Source of the DNA: Alteromonas confluentis
Lineage (GTDB): Bacteria; Pseudomonadota; Gammaproteobacteria; Enterobacterales; Alteromonadaceae
Length of the DNA: 64,000 bases
NCBI RefSeq assembly: GCF_001757105.1
Contig: NZ_MDHN01000021.1
Span: 1 to 64,000 of the forward strand
Direction: 5' to 3'
Under the pieces are notes generated by a model that had not been told where the DNA came from, did no database searches, and saw nothing but the letters and a program-made list of their open reading frames with translations. Positions 1 to 8,656 of this stretch are shown one piece after another. The position numbers and the translations under genes are program-made. How positions within the stretch are numbered: position 1 is the stretch's first letter; each line of letters begins with the position of its first letter.

Positions 1-9
1 TATAGAACG

Positions 10-52
10 TCAACTATCTTGACCGGTCTGGCGTCAATTAACTTGACCGGTT
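10..52. repeat. IS21 left-end multiple terminal repeats
   Basis: Two 18-19 bp direct copies, TCAACTATCTTGACCGGT at 10-27 and TCAATTAACTTGACCGGTT at 34-52. In this family such repeats are the transposase binding sites. They match inverted copies at the right end. Confidence 0.8.
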
Positions 53-61
53 GTCGCTGAG

Positions 62-811
62 TTATTCTTCCTGTTTTATTGCTGCTTTTCTGCGGTAGCT
101 TTCTCCCTCTAATTGAATGATGTGTGAGTGATGCACGAGCCTGTCGATGGCTGCGACTGTCATGGTGGTATCAGTAAACAGTGCATCCCAGTCTTCGAAC
201 GATTGATTGGAGGTGATGATGAGGCTGAACCTTTCATACCGGTGAGCAATGAGTTCGAACAGCACACTGGTTTCTTGCTCTGTCTTTTTCACGTAGCCGA
301 TATCGTCAATGATAAGCACCTGGTATTTATCCAGTTTGTTCAGTGCGTCCTGGAGTTTGAGGTGCTGTTTTGCCTCCTGCAGATGTTGCACTAACGCGGT
401 GGCCGCATAGAACTTTACGCGGGTTCCGGCTTCTATCAGGCTGTAGCCCAATGCACTGGCCAGATGGGTTTTACCGACACCGCTTGCGCCGAACAGCAGC
501 AGATTGGTGGCGTGTTTTACCCACTCATGGTTATCCGCCAGTTCATGGAGGCGGGCTTTGGTGAGACCTTCAATGACATTAAAATCGAACCCACCAACAT
601 GCTTGCCTGATGGCAGATTGGATTCTTTCAGATAACGTAATTGACGCTTGTCTGTCCGGCTCGACAACTCCATGTGGCACAACTCACTTAAGTAGTGCTC
701 TGGCCGCCATTGTTCATGCAATGCCTTTTCAGCCAGGCTCTCCCAGTGGAGCCTGAACTCACTCAGTCGCAGGCTCTTGAGCATGAGTGGCAGGGATGCT
801 GTATTAGTCAT
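62..811 (-). CDS. istB: IS21-family ATP-binding helper protein IstB
   Basis: This 249-residue AAA+ ATPase is the target-selection helper of IS21 transposition. Walker A is GASGVGKT near residue 108 and Walker B is the LIIDDIGY segment near 167. A conserved C-terminal part runs RFSLIITSNQSFEDW and then AAIDRLVHHSHIIQLEGESYR. Length is normal for IstB (about 250). Its ATG overlaps the stop of istA by 4 bp (808-811), the usual translational coupling in this family. No frameshift is seen, so the element may still be active. Confidence 0.95.
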   Translation of the reverse strand: MTNTASLPLMLKSLRLSEFRLHWESLAEKALHEQWRPEHYLSELCHMELSSRTDKRQLRYLKESNLPSGKHVGGFDFNVIEGLTKARLHELADNHEWVKHATNLLLFGASGVGKTHLASALGYSLIEAGTRVKFYAATALVQHLQEAKQHLKLQDALNKLDKYQVLIIDDIGYVKKTEQETSVLFELIAHRYERFSLIITSNQSFEDWDALFTDTTMTVAAIDRLVHHSHIIQLEGESYRRKAAIKQEE

Positions 812-2301
812 GTCTGCCTCCCTCCCTGTAATAACAGGCTATACAGCTTTAACGGGTGTTGCCCCACCTGAAGCTGGGGGATGTGGCGAGGTTGCTGTTG
901 GAAGCGTTCCTGACAGTCGAACAAGCTGGGTAACCGGCCGCTATTCAGTTGCTGCATAATGAAGCGACCCAGCCTGACTTCATTATCCCCCTTGCTCGCG
1001 AGGTGAAGTACTCTGACGATATAGCGACAGGCATCATCAGCCTTCATATTGCCATTAGCGTACTGCCAGATACTCCGGTAATCCTCATTAGGTAATAACT
1101 CATCCCGCCACTGTGAACACCGGAAGGCCTGAGGCTTTTTTACTAACGCATCAATAACGTGTTTGTAATTGACGCTGCGTTTACGCGCGGTGCCCGTGGT
1201 ATATACCCGCTCTAAGGTGTAGGTCAGCTCATGACCGAGATATAGAGCTAAGCGGTCATCATACACTTGCACCCGCAGGCGACTGCCTACCAGACGCGAA
1301 GGCACGGTATAAGTGACGCGTTTAATGCTGATGGTACTGGTGCGCGAGACGCGCACATATTCGGTTGAGTAATTGACGCTGCCCGCCGGCGGCAGTGGCT
1401 GTAATTGTCGCTGCTCTTTAATAAATGCCGTATTAATGCGTTTGTTTCGTCTCGCCACTAATTGCCGGATAAAGTCTTCATAATCGTCGCGACAATTAAA
1501 GTCATACGAGCCACGAATGCGCAGCGCCTGCTCAAGCTGCGCTTTAATATGGCGATTACTGGACTCGATGACGCCATTTTCATGCGCGACACCGGTGTTA
1601 TTGCGTGTGCCGGTAAAACCATAATGTGCCATCAGTGAAGCATACCGTTCTGTAAATTTACCGGCATCATCATGATTCCGGTACGCTGCACTCAAGCTGT
1701 CGGTGCGGACTTCCTTGGGGACGCCGCCACTGGCTCTGAAGGCATTCTGTAACCCATCAGAGAAGGCAGCGAAGCTCTCACCACCATAAATTACATGACT
1801 GTAGTGCCAGCCACTGGCGGCCAGGCGATAGTTGAACAACATGTGCTTACACGGCTCATGCCCGATAGTGACCGGAGACTTAACATGCGTGAAGTCGCAA
1901 ATACCCAATAAACCTGACTCGTGGTGCTGTAAGAACATTACGTCCTGAGCACCACCGTGTAATTGTCGCCACTTCTTAATTCTGCGCTCAAGTGTACGTC
2001 GCGCTGAGGTAGGAAACTGATCGCTATGCGAATCACACAAATAATCAAATACGCCCACTGGCGTAATTAGCTTATCTTGCTTCAGAAGGGGGATAACAAT
2101 ACTCTCCCAGACTGCCTCAAGGGGATCGGGCCGGGTGCGCCAATGACGGTGGGCTTTTTTAGGTTGGTGACGGCCGTTCTCTATGCGTCTGGCGGAACTG
2201 ACAGAAATGTTCGCTTTGCTGGCGGCAACTTCCTGCGTGAAATCCTTTCGAAACTTCATATATAACCTGACTTGTTTTTCTGTGATGTGAGTTCCCGACA
2301 C
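808..2301 (-). CDS. istA: IS21-family transposase IstA
   Basis: DDE transposase of 497 residues. An N-terminal helix-turn-helix (about 5-45) is followed by an RNase-H-like core. The catalytic acids are probably the D in LLGICDFTH, the D in VRTDSLSA and the E in HENGVIESSNRH. The spacing and the last motif are typical of IstA. The frame opens with GTG at 2301; an ATG at 2259 would remove the start of the HTH, so GTG is preferred. The 5' end lies just inside the right terminal repeats, so transcription runs leftwards through istB. The reading frame is intact. Confidence 0.93.
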   Translation of the reverse strand: MSGTHITEKQVRLYMKFRKDFTQEVAASKANISVSSARRIENGRHQPKKAHRHWRTRPDPLEAVWESIVIPLLKQDKLITPVGVFDYLCDSHSDQFPTSARRTLERRIKKWRQLHGGAQDVMFLQHHESGLLGICDFTHVKSPVTIGHEPCKHMLFNYRLAASGWHYSHVIYGGESFAAFSDGLQNAFRASGGVPKEVRTDSLSAAYRNHDDAGKFTERYASLMAHYGFTGTRNNTGVAHENGVIESSNRHIKAQLEQALRIRGSYDFNCRDDYEDFIRQLVARRNKRINTAFIKEQRQLQPLPPAGSVNYSTEYVRVSRTSTISIKRVTYTVPSRLVGSRLRVQVYDDRLALYLGHELTYTLERVYTTGTARKRSVNYKHVIDALVKKPQAFRCSQWRDELLPNEDYRSIWQYANGNMKADDACRYIVRVLHLASKGDNEVRLGRFIMQQLNSGRLPSLFDCQERFQQQPRHIPQLQVGQHPLKLYSLLLQGGRQT

Positions 2302-2340
2302 GCCATTCTCCTCGAATTGTCGTGTCGAACCTTAACAGAA

Positions 2341-2384
2341 CAACCGGTCAAGATAGTTGTCGCTCAACCGTTCAAGTTAATTGT
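2341..2384. repeat. IS21 right-end multiple terminal repeats
   Basis: CAACCGGTCAAGATAGTTGT at 2341-2360 and AACCGTTCAAGTTAATTGT at 2366-2384 are inverted copies of the left-end repeats. The second copy has one changed base in the GACCGG core (GAACGG when read inwards). Confidence 0.8.
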
Positions 2385-2393
2385 CGCTCTATA

Positions 2394-3020
2394 CCCCAGA
2401 AAGAGAACATGGCTGCACTTAAGCCTGCAGAACTGCCGGAACTCATGGCTGCAATAGCGAATGCTAGTATCAAGAGAACGACTCGTTGCCTAATCGAATG
2501 GCAACTTCATACCATGACACGCCCTAGCGAAGCATCTGGCGCAAGCTGGAAAGAGATTGATTGGGAGAGTCGGGTCTGGACGATCCCTGCAGAGCGAATG
2601 AAGAAGCGCAGAGACCACCGTATTCCCCTCACCGACCAAATGCTGGCTCTACTTGAAGTCATGAAGCCTATTAGCGGCCATCGTGAGTTTATATTCCCTT
2701 CTGACCGCGATCCTAAAAAGCCGTGCAACAGCCAGACTGCAAATATGGCACTTAAACGCATGGGCTTCGCCGGTCGCTTAGTCAGTCATGGCCTTCGCTC
2801 TCTGGCAAGTACGACGCTCAATGAGCAAGGTTTTGACCGCGACTTGATTGAGTCAGCGCTAGCACATGTAGATGATAACCAAGTACGTAGTGCTTACAAC
2901 AGAACTGATTATCTTGAGCGTCGAAGACCAATGATGACTTGGTGGAGTGGGTACATACACAAAGCCGCAAAGGGGAACTTTTCTGTAACATGCATAACTC
3001 ACCTTAAGAATGCCATTTAG
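2394..3020 (+). pseudogene. P4-type tyrosine integrase, 5' part cut off by the IS21 element
   Basis: About 208 residues remain, homologous to the catalytic domain of P4/IntS-type integrases, which are normally about 400 residues. Visible active-site motifs are the R in HTMTRPSEA, HGLR in VSHGLRSLAST, the H in LAHVDDNQVRSAY, and a tyrosine in AYNRTDYLERRR. The conserved block IPAERMKKRRDHRIPL is also present. The arm- and core-binding N-terminus is missing. The open frame continues upstream only because the IS end happens to be open, so any product would be an IS-fused fragment. Integrases of this type usually lie beside the tRNA or tmRNA gene they use; here that gene would lie to the left of the window. 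Confidence 0.85.
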
Positions 3021-3122
3021 ATTCAATTATTATATAAGGGCTTAATAATAAGAATTGTAAAATGCGATAAAATAAAAAATATAATTTACAAAATATGTCC
3101 TACTAACGCTTTAACTAACGAG

Positions 3123-4031
3123 TTACTTATAAGAAAGGTGTGCACAGTCTATAATATCAAGAAATTCAATACGGCGTTTGACATCATCAATATCAAAATA
3201 AATATCGTCAATTTGATCGGACACGTAAGTAACTTTTCTATCGTTTAAAAGAGCTTGTATATACTCTGGCATGAACCCTTGATCTAATTCCAATGCTTCA
3301 ATTGATTTTATAAGCTCGTAATGATTTCCACCTGCTTTCTTACTAATAAGATAAAGTAATATTTCTTTTCTGACATATCGCTCATCAATCAAATCTAAGC
3401 GTTTACCATAAAAAACCTTTAAAGCTTTAGAATCACCTCTTACTTCTGGAGTATATATGTTAAGTCGACGAGCTTCATTTCTAATAACATTATACAATTC
3501 AGTTATGATTTTTAGCACGACTCGACCCGTAAATTTTCGAATCCTATCGTTATTGGGAATTGGATCAAAGTCACCAGATGCGCTTAAAGAGGAACCAAGG
3601 TGTTTATCTAAAAATTTTAGATAAGCAAATTTTTCTTTTTCAATATTAGATATACTTGAAAAAGAAAAACGATCATACCTATGTTTTTTATAAAAGTTAG
3701 TTAAGAGAGAAAGAAACTCTTTACCCTGCGCATTGATTTTCAGTTCCCTCTGAGATGATACTCTCTCAACTAATGCTAGAGTATTATGTGAAATTAAGCT
3801 CTGTTCAAGTTTTTCAATATCTGCTTGTGATGTATGCTCTACCAATATAATAGCAATCTTAGCTAGCCTCTCAATGCCGACAGATAATCCATATAGAACT
3901 TCAAAAGTATCAACAGAGTGTTGAAATGATTCCATCTCTTCCAACGCTCTAACTGCATTATAAATAAAGGTGCCGGACGTATCTATTTCTCTATTCAGGG
4001 CAAAGTTCTTCCACCATTCTTCAGGTGTCAT
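3123..4031 (-). CDS. Unknown protein, third gene of the Gabija-like operon; possible HEPN-like fold
   Basis: 302 residues, mostly helical and rich in K, E, I and N, with the same AT-rich composition as the two genes before it. It starts 71 bp after the helicase stop, behind a good AGGAAG ribosome site, and is probably co-transcribed. I do not recognise the family. Residues about 25-90 contain GLSVGIERLAKIAIILVEH and then LISHNTLALVERV, which resembles the helix pattern of HEPN-type proteins (a charged helix, a gap, then an H-N or H-D helix). The usual HEPN RNase motif RX4-6H is not evident. The later segment VIRNEARRLNIYTPEVRG is basic. A role in anti-phage defence is inferred from position only; it could be an effector, a regulator or an unrelated passenger. 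Confidence 0.6.
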   Translation of the reverse strand: MTPEEWWKNFALNREIDTSGTFIYNAVRALEEMESFQHSVDTFEVLYGLSVGIERLAKIAIILVEHTSQADIEKLEQSLISHNTLALVERVSSQRELKINAQGKEFLSLLTNFYKKHRYDRFSFSSISNIEKEKFAYLKFLDKHLGSSLSASGDFDPIPNNDRIRKFTGRVVLKIITELYNVIRNEARRLNIYTPEVRGDSKALKVFYGKRLDLIDERYVRKEILLYLISKKAGGNHYELIKSIEALELDQGFMPEYIQALLNDRKVTYVSDQIDDIYFDIDDVKRRIEFLDIIDCAHLSYK

Positions 4032-4102
4032 AAAAAATTCTTCCTAATAAAAGCACGCTGAATTGAGTATATATCCAACAACACCAAATAATATATCCAT
4101 TT

Positions 4103-5944
4103 TCAAGTATCCGCTTCAGTCAGATCTACAATCCTCCAGCCGTTCATCACAGCAGCTTCTTTCTGAGTCGAAGTGATGCGAGAATTATCGACAGTAATAC
4201 CAATCAAATACTTTGGCCTAGTCATCGCAACATAAATTTGTTTCATAAACTTTTTCTTCCTGGCACCTTTCGGTAACTCGCTTTTTAAACCTACTATATT
4301 ATCGAGAACTTGATGAATATCATATTGATAATACTTTGTCTCTAACAATAAAGTTGCTGAATGTGTTTCTCCCTTGACGGAATGAATAGTATCAATTTCA
4401 ATAACAACATCTCGATCATTGACTACCTCAACGAAAGAATTATTAATTTCAATTTCATTACTTAATTCAGGGCTTGAAGGGGAGAAAGAAATGTAATCAG
4501 TAACTTCAGTCTCCCATTCTTTCAAGCCAATAAGCCTCAACAATTCCAAAGAATTTTTATACCACGAAGCTTCATCATTAAGATCTGAAATCAGAATAAC
4601 TATTATCTTTTCATTAACGCTAAATTTTTCTTTACTATCTCTTATGATTTCTCTTAAATCAGATACTGACAAATAATTATATCCAGCTAAAGATAAAAGG
4701 CGGCTTATACCCTCCAAGATAATTTTATAGCCAGACGATGTGCAACTTTTAAACTCTTTTGCGAGTCTAAAGTATCCTATTAACTTTTTAGGTTTAAAAT
4801 GTTTATTTGAATTACCTTTATCAAAGGTAGGGAAGTAATGCTGAAGAGTCAGTCCGTCTTTTTTTGCTTTACCTACCCCACCTACGGCCTTAAAAGCGAG
4901 TTCATTATCAATAGGGAGACTACTACATAAAATTGCAAACTCCTTTAAAACTTTTCTTCGACTACTTTCGTCTACAATAAATATTGTATGAGGCTGGCAT
5001 GTAGCATCAGCCTGAGTAGAAACTAGCGATATTCTATTAGTACTTAATCTAGTTGCAAGTAGAGCAACACTTGAATTAAATCTGTGACTAGTATTAATAA
5101 CTTTTAACTTAGATGTGTTATAGCTATTACTATTTTCATCATCACCTAAAAATATTGCTTGATCAGCATCACCAAAACGCTGAAATAAACTTCCTTCATA
5201 TAAAAAAATCTTGTTAAGTATTTCATCTTGAATGAGTGAAGTGTCTTGCATCTCATCCACGAGAGCCAAAGGAAATCTTGAACGAATAGCTAAAATGACA
5301 TCCGAATTAACTTTCAAATAAGCTTGAGCATATTCAAACATTTCTCTAAAAAAGAATATCCCATCATCAATCATGGATTCCTTTATTGAAAGTAGGCACT
5401 TATAGCTATCTGATGAAGAATGCTTAGTGAATCCTGGTATTATTTTTTCAAAATCACCATCGACGTATCTGATTTGTAAATCAGATATATTAGCCTTCGG
5501 TTTTCCTTCTAGATACCTCTTCGTTTTCCAAGACAATCTTTTTTCAATATATTTTACACAAGCATCATCATCAATCTGCTTAATTGCTATACCTTTTGAT
5601 CTACAAAAGGGCTTTGCTAAAAATCGGTTCACAAACTCTTGGATAGTACCTATGAAATGAGGATAAGATAACAACTTTCGACCAGATTCACTCTTCTCTA
5701 ATCTTTGAATAATTTCATTTTTAGCGACATTAGTATGGCTAAGTACGCATATTCCTTTTGATTCATCTCGCCAATTTCTTGCGAGCAATATTAATTTTGC
5801 GGCGATAAGTGTTGTCTTGCCACTCCCAGGGCACGCCTGTATGTCGGAATAACTTTTAATAGCTTGCCGACGTTCGTTATCAAAGATAAGGCCCGTCTTA
5901 ACTTGAACTTCATCAATATCATCATCGGTAATAAAAGGAATCAT
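4103..5944 (-). CDS. gajB: UvrD/PcrA-like SF1A helicase (Gabija GajB-like)
   Basis: Superfamily 1A helicase of 613 residues. Visible motifs are Walker A with ACPGSGKTT at 37-45, Ia with LSHTNVAKNEI near 68, Walker B with VDEMQDTS at 229-236, III with GDADQAIF at 258-265, V with HSVKGET at 521-527 and VI with YVAMTRPK at 571-578. Its ATG overlaps the stop of the upstream OLD-family gene by 4 bp, so the two are translationally coupled. An OLD class-2 nuclease paired with a UvrD-like helicase defines Gabija, where the pair degrades or nicks invading DNA. It is longer than typical GajB (about 500), with extra sequence between motifs III and V. Codon use is AT-rich compared with the chromosome around it. 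Confidence 0.85.
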   Translation of the reverse strand: MIPFITDDDIDEVQVKTGLIFDNERRQAIKSYSDIQACPGSGKTTLIAAKLILLARNWRDESKGICVLSHTNVAKNEIIQRLEKSESGRKLLSYPHFIGTIQEFVNRFLAKPFCRSKGIAIKQIDDDACVKYIEKRLSWKTKRYLEGKPKANISDLQIRYVDGDFEKIIPGFTKHSSSDSYKCLLSIKESMIDDGIFFFREMFEYAQAYLKVNSDVILAIRSRFPLALVDEMQDTSLIQDEILNKIFLYEGSLFQRFGDADQAIFLGDDENSNSYNTSKLKVINTSHRFNSSVALLATRLSTNRISLVSTQADATCQPHTIFIVDESSRRKVLKEFAILCSSLPIDNELAFKAVGGVGKAKKDGLTLQHYFPTFDKGNSNKHFKPKKLIGYFRLAKEFKSCTSSGYKIILEGISRLLSLAGYNYLSVSDLREIIRDSKEKFSVNEKIIVILISDLNDEASWYKNSLELLRLIGLKEWETEVTDYISFSPSSPELSNEIEINNSFVEVVNDRDVVIEIDTIHSVKGETHSATLLLETKYYQYDIHQVLDNIVGLKSELPKGARKKKFMKQIYVAMTRPKYLIGITVDNSRITSTQKEAAVMNGWRIVDLTEADT

Positions 5945-7824
5945 TGAATACCTTCTATTTCATGTGACGACGCAGTTTCTTCGAACGGTTCTGTTACATA
6001 TTCGATTGCACTTACAATATAGGACGGGAGTCTTTTTCTAAGTTCTATTGGCTTTCCTTCGAACTCCTTGTTCAAAACATCAACTAATTTATATGTTGTT
6101 TCTGTTTTTCCAGAGCTCATGCTCTCAATCATTTTATAAATTTGAATAGCTTTTTCTTCAGCATCTTCTCGCAGACTATCAAACCCTTCCTCAGAGCCTT
6201 TTAATGCTAAATAAAGTTCTTTCCCTAATCCTGATTTAGCTAGGCAGTATTCAAAAGTCCATTCTTCAGATATAAAAGTTTTTACATTTTCACCGTCTTG
6301 CTCACGCTTTGTATCTTTTCTTTCTTTTAGCTTATCTGGCTTATCGTCATAATAACTGAGCCACCGATTTAAATTCCCTTTTTTACCATTCCCTCGATCC
6401 GGAAAACTTCTAGTCTTAAAACCCACACCACTTGGATGCTTTTGATCTGCTTTATCCGGCCAAATATCCAGATCTGTAATACACGCAACTTTCATGGGAA
6501 ATGATCTCCCAGTAGATTTTCTTCTTCGATATATTTTTGCATATCGCTTATAGGCCAAATTACCCACATTTACTATGGATACTCCGTAGTTTTCAAGGGG
6601 ACGCTCAATAAGTTTAGCAATCGTAGGTAAAAGTATATTTTCACCATCCCCTTCAACTAGCAAAGCGCTCTTCGCAAAAAACATATTTGCTTTACTTACA
6701 TCGAGGAATTTTTCTAGAAACGGATAGTCATCATCTTCCAATAAAGTTTTCCCTTTTTTTAATGGAAAACACTGACCTTTGTTCATTAAAATTAAGTTAT
6801 CAAGAGAGGCTTTTGAAGCTAAGTTAGGGCTGTGTGTTGATAAAATGCATTGTAAATCTTTTTGCGTTTCAACGAGGTATTGCATGAATTTCATCTGCAA
6901 CTGAGGGTGAAGGTGGGCTTCTGGTTCTTCAATTAACAGAAGAGAAAAGCTATCACCGGCTTGAGTTAGAAGCGTCAACTCCGCAGCCATAAACAGTAGG
7001 TTGCTGTAACCTAATCCATGAGATAATCCGGTTTCATTTAATCCAAGACTCAATCGCTCTACCACTGCTTTAAACGCCAAGTTTTTCTCCGCAGTACTCA
7101 TATCGTCGAAATTTTTGCTACCTAGCATATCAATAACGGGTCTGAATGATGTTTCCTTAAATGTAATTTGTTTTAAGAGCCTTTCTACACTAGATTGTAC
7201 GCTCGATATTGATGTATCCGCCTTTATTGATTGATTGGCCTGGACTATAAGTGTAATAAGGCGTTCAATATCAACCTGATTACCACCTATACTACCTTTA
7301 CTGTTTAATAATTGTGATAACCGTGACATCCTCCCAGCAGAAAGCTCATTTTCAGCATCTCTTAGAGGTTTGAGATAGGTCGAAGACAAATACAGTCGTG
7401 TGTCTCTATCTATGTGAGGGCCATCTTCAGCTGACCCAGCTCTGATTTCTGTACGTATACCTTGGGTATTATTCTTCTGAAATTCATTTATTGATGAGAT
7501 TAGCGTAATGTAAAGAACGGTTTTAACAGTTCCAGTTCCCGTCTCTTCAAACGTAAGATATTCTGCGAATGCACCTAAATCTCGTATACTCAGCTCGCAA
7601 AACTTTAAAGTTATTTTAAGCTTTGTTGTCCCGGATCTAAAATCTGAGTATTTAATCCTTACCCAATCAGCTGAATTAGTATCCAACACTAATCTAATTG
7701 CATCGATTAGACTTGTTTTACCTGCATCATTTTCACCCACTAAAATATTTAAGCCTTTGTTGAATGTGACCTGGGTCGATTCAAAGCCTCTAAAATTCTC
7801 AGCTTTCATGCTAGCTAAGTACAT
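5941..7824 (-). CDS. gajA: OLD-family ATPase/Toprim nuclease (class 2, Gabija GajA-like)
   Basis: ATP-regulated DNA nuclease. Counting from the first possible Met at 7830, the ABC-type ATPase has Walker A GENDAGKT at 32-39, a signature-like SHGLGYSN at 270-277, Walker B LLLIEEPEAHLHP at 297-309 and H-loop STHSPN at 331-336. The C-terminal Toprim has LVEGDGE (E393) and ITDLD (D453, D455), followed by EEWTFEYCLA, as in OLD nucleases. I chose the second Met (7824) because GGGA lies 6 bases ahead of it, while the first Met touches that site. In known Gabija, GajA nicks DNA when nucleotide levels fall during infection. It heads the operon with the helicase and a third gene. Confidence 0.88.
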   Translation of the reverse strand: MYLASMKAENFRGFESTQVTFNKGLNILVGENDAGKTSLIDAIRLVLDTNSADWVRIKYSDFRSGTTKLKITLKFCELSIRDLGAFAEYLTFEETGTGTVKTVLYITLISSINEFQKNNTQGIRTEIRAGSAEDGPHIDRDTRLYLSSTYLKPLRDAENELSAGRMSRLSQLLNSKGSIGGNQVDIERLITLIVQANQSIKADTSISSVQSSVERLLKQITFKETSFRPVIDMLGSKNFDDMSTAEKNLAFKAVVERLSLGLNETGLSHGLGYSNLLFMAAELTLLTQAGDSFSLLLIEEPEAHLHPQLQMKFMQYLVETQKDLQCILSTHSPNLASKASLDNLILMNKGQCFPLKKGKTLLEDDDYPFLEKFLDVSKANMFFAKSALLVEGDGENILLPTIAKLIERPLENYGVSIVNVGNLAYKRYAKIYRRRKSTGRSFPMKVACITDLDIWPDKADQKHPSGVGFKTRSFPDRGNGKKGNLNRWLSYYDDKPDKLKERKDTKREQDGENVKTFISEEWTFEYCLAKSGLGKELYLALKGSEEGFDSLREDAEEKAIQIYKMIESMSSGKTETTYKLVDVLNKEFEGKPIELRKRLPSYIVSAIEYVTEPFEETASSHEIEGIQ

Positions 7825-7924
7825 ATACATTCCCTGTCAAAATAAAATACATTAAAAACAGTCTATTGGGCAGACGGTTTCATTTCAATTGCTAGTGAAA
7901 TATTTCATCATTGGAAAATGGTGC

Positions 7925-8491
7925 CTATTTGTTCCAATGCCTTTTTACTGTGGCAATCCCTAATCCTAACACCTCAGCAGTTTTCGATTGAGAGAGCCCT
8001 TCTGCCTTTTTATCTTGTACAGATACTGTGGTTCCCTTTGCTACAGGTCTTCCAAGCTTTTTCCCATGAGCCTTCGCTCGCTCTAAACCTTCCTTCGTTC
8101 TTTCACGAATACGGTTACGCTCGAATTCAGCAAATGCAGAGAACATTTGAAGCATCAGCTTACCTTCAGCACTTGAAAGATCTGCCACAGGTAAATCTAA
8201 GCACACTACTTTCACTCCTTTTTCAGTGAGTAATTTTATGGTGCTTTGAACATCGATATTGTCCCGACCCAACCGGTCTAACTTTAAAACCACCAGCATA
8301 TCTCCCTTTTCCATCTGATGGTTGATAAGCATCTTGAATTTTTCTCGTTTCATGGCCTCGACAGAACCAGATACAGTTTCGCTCACAACCCTAGAATCCA
8401 AAACCTCATATCCTTTCTGACGAATGGCTATGATTTGGTTTTCGGTCGTTTGCTCTGTTGTTGAAACTCGGCAATAGGCAAATATGCGCAT
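7925..8491 (-). CDS. Small serine recombinase (resolvase/invertase family)
   Basis: 188 residues, the full length for this family. The catalytic serine is S10 in AYCRVSTTEQ. LKLDRLGRDN near residue 70 and the helix-E region EFERNRIRERTKEGLERAKAHGKKLGRP near 120-147 are characteristic. The C-terminus (about 155-188) is a DNA-binding HTH: QSKTAEVLGLGIATVKRHW. It would resolve or invert DNA at paired short sites. Six GGTATCA/TGATACC copies lie just upstream (8513-8629) and are candidate binding sites. It sits between the defence operon and a tyrosine integrase, so it belongs to the mobile part of the island. Confidence 0.92.
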   Translation of the reverse strand: MRIFAYCRVSTTEQTTENQIIAIRQKGYEVLDSRVVSETVSGSVEAMKREKFKMLINHQMEKGDMLVVLKLDRLGRDNIDVQSTIKLLTEKGVKVVCLDLPVADLSSAEGKLMLQMFSAFAEFERNRIRERTKEGLERAKAHGKKLGRPVAKGTTVSVQDKKAEGLSQSKTAEVLGLGIATVKRHWNK

Positions 8492-8512
8492 TAGCTACTC
8501 ATTTTGAATTTT

Positions 8513-8629
8513 GGTATCAACTATTGAGGTATCATATACTTTTGGTATCACAAATCAACAACCTTAGTTTAATGATACCCTTTCAATCATAAAAAAACTG
8601 GTATCAATATACGAATGTTTATTGATACC
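8513..8629. repeat. Cluster of six GGTATCA motifs, candidate recombinase or operator sites
   Basis: GGTATCA occurs on the plus strand at 8513-8519, 8528-8534, 8544-8550 and 8600-8606, and as TGATACC at 8573-8579 and 8623-8629. The first three are spaced 15 and 16 bp apart. They lie upstream of the serine recombinase start (8491) and could be res-like subsites or operators. The last two are also the arms of the integrase terminator. Confidence 0.6.
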
Positions 8630-8631
8630 AG
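8591..8631 (-). terminator. Intrinsic terminator of the tyrosine integrase gene
   Basis: A perfect 12-bp inverted repeat, CTGGTATCAATA at 8598-8609 and TATTGATACCAG at 8620-8631, has a 10-base loop. On the minus strand it is followed by seven T (8597-8591). It lies 26 bp past the integrase stop. Confidence 0.8.
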
Positions 8632-8656
8632 TCAGACAAGGCTAATCTTCGGTAAC

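Larger units (their letters stand above)
1..2393 (-). mobile_element. IS21-family insertion sequence (nearly complete, left tip at window edge)
   Basis: The two genes istA and istB overlap by 4 bp in IS21 order. Both ends carry multiple short repeats typical of the family: left end copies at 10-27 and 34-52 (core CTATCTTGACCGGT and TTAACTTGACCGGT), right end inverted copies at 2341-2360 and 2366-2384. The tips match as TATAGA at 1-6 and TCTATA at 2388-2393. The true left tip and the target duplication lie outside the window. The element sits directly against the surviving 3' half of a P4-type integrase, so it inserted into that gene. Confidence 0.9.

Noticed and set aside
3021..3122. Looked for a promoter or small gene in the AT-rich gap after the integrase remnant
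   Set aside because: Only AT-rich sequence with several stop codons in all frames; no clear hairpin with a T run was found for either neighbour.
8513..8629. GGTATCA cluster considered as a CRISPR-like array or plasmid iterons
   Set aside because: Units are only 7 bp, occur in both directions, and no replication gene or spacer pattern is present.
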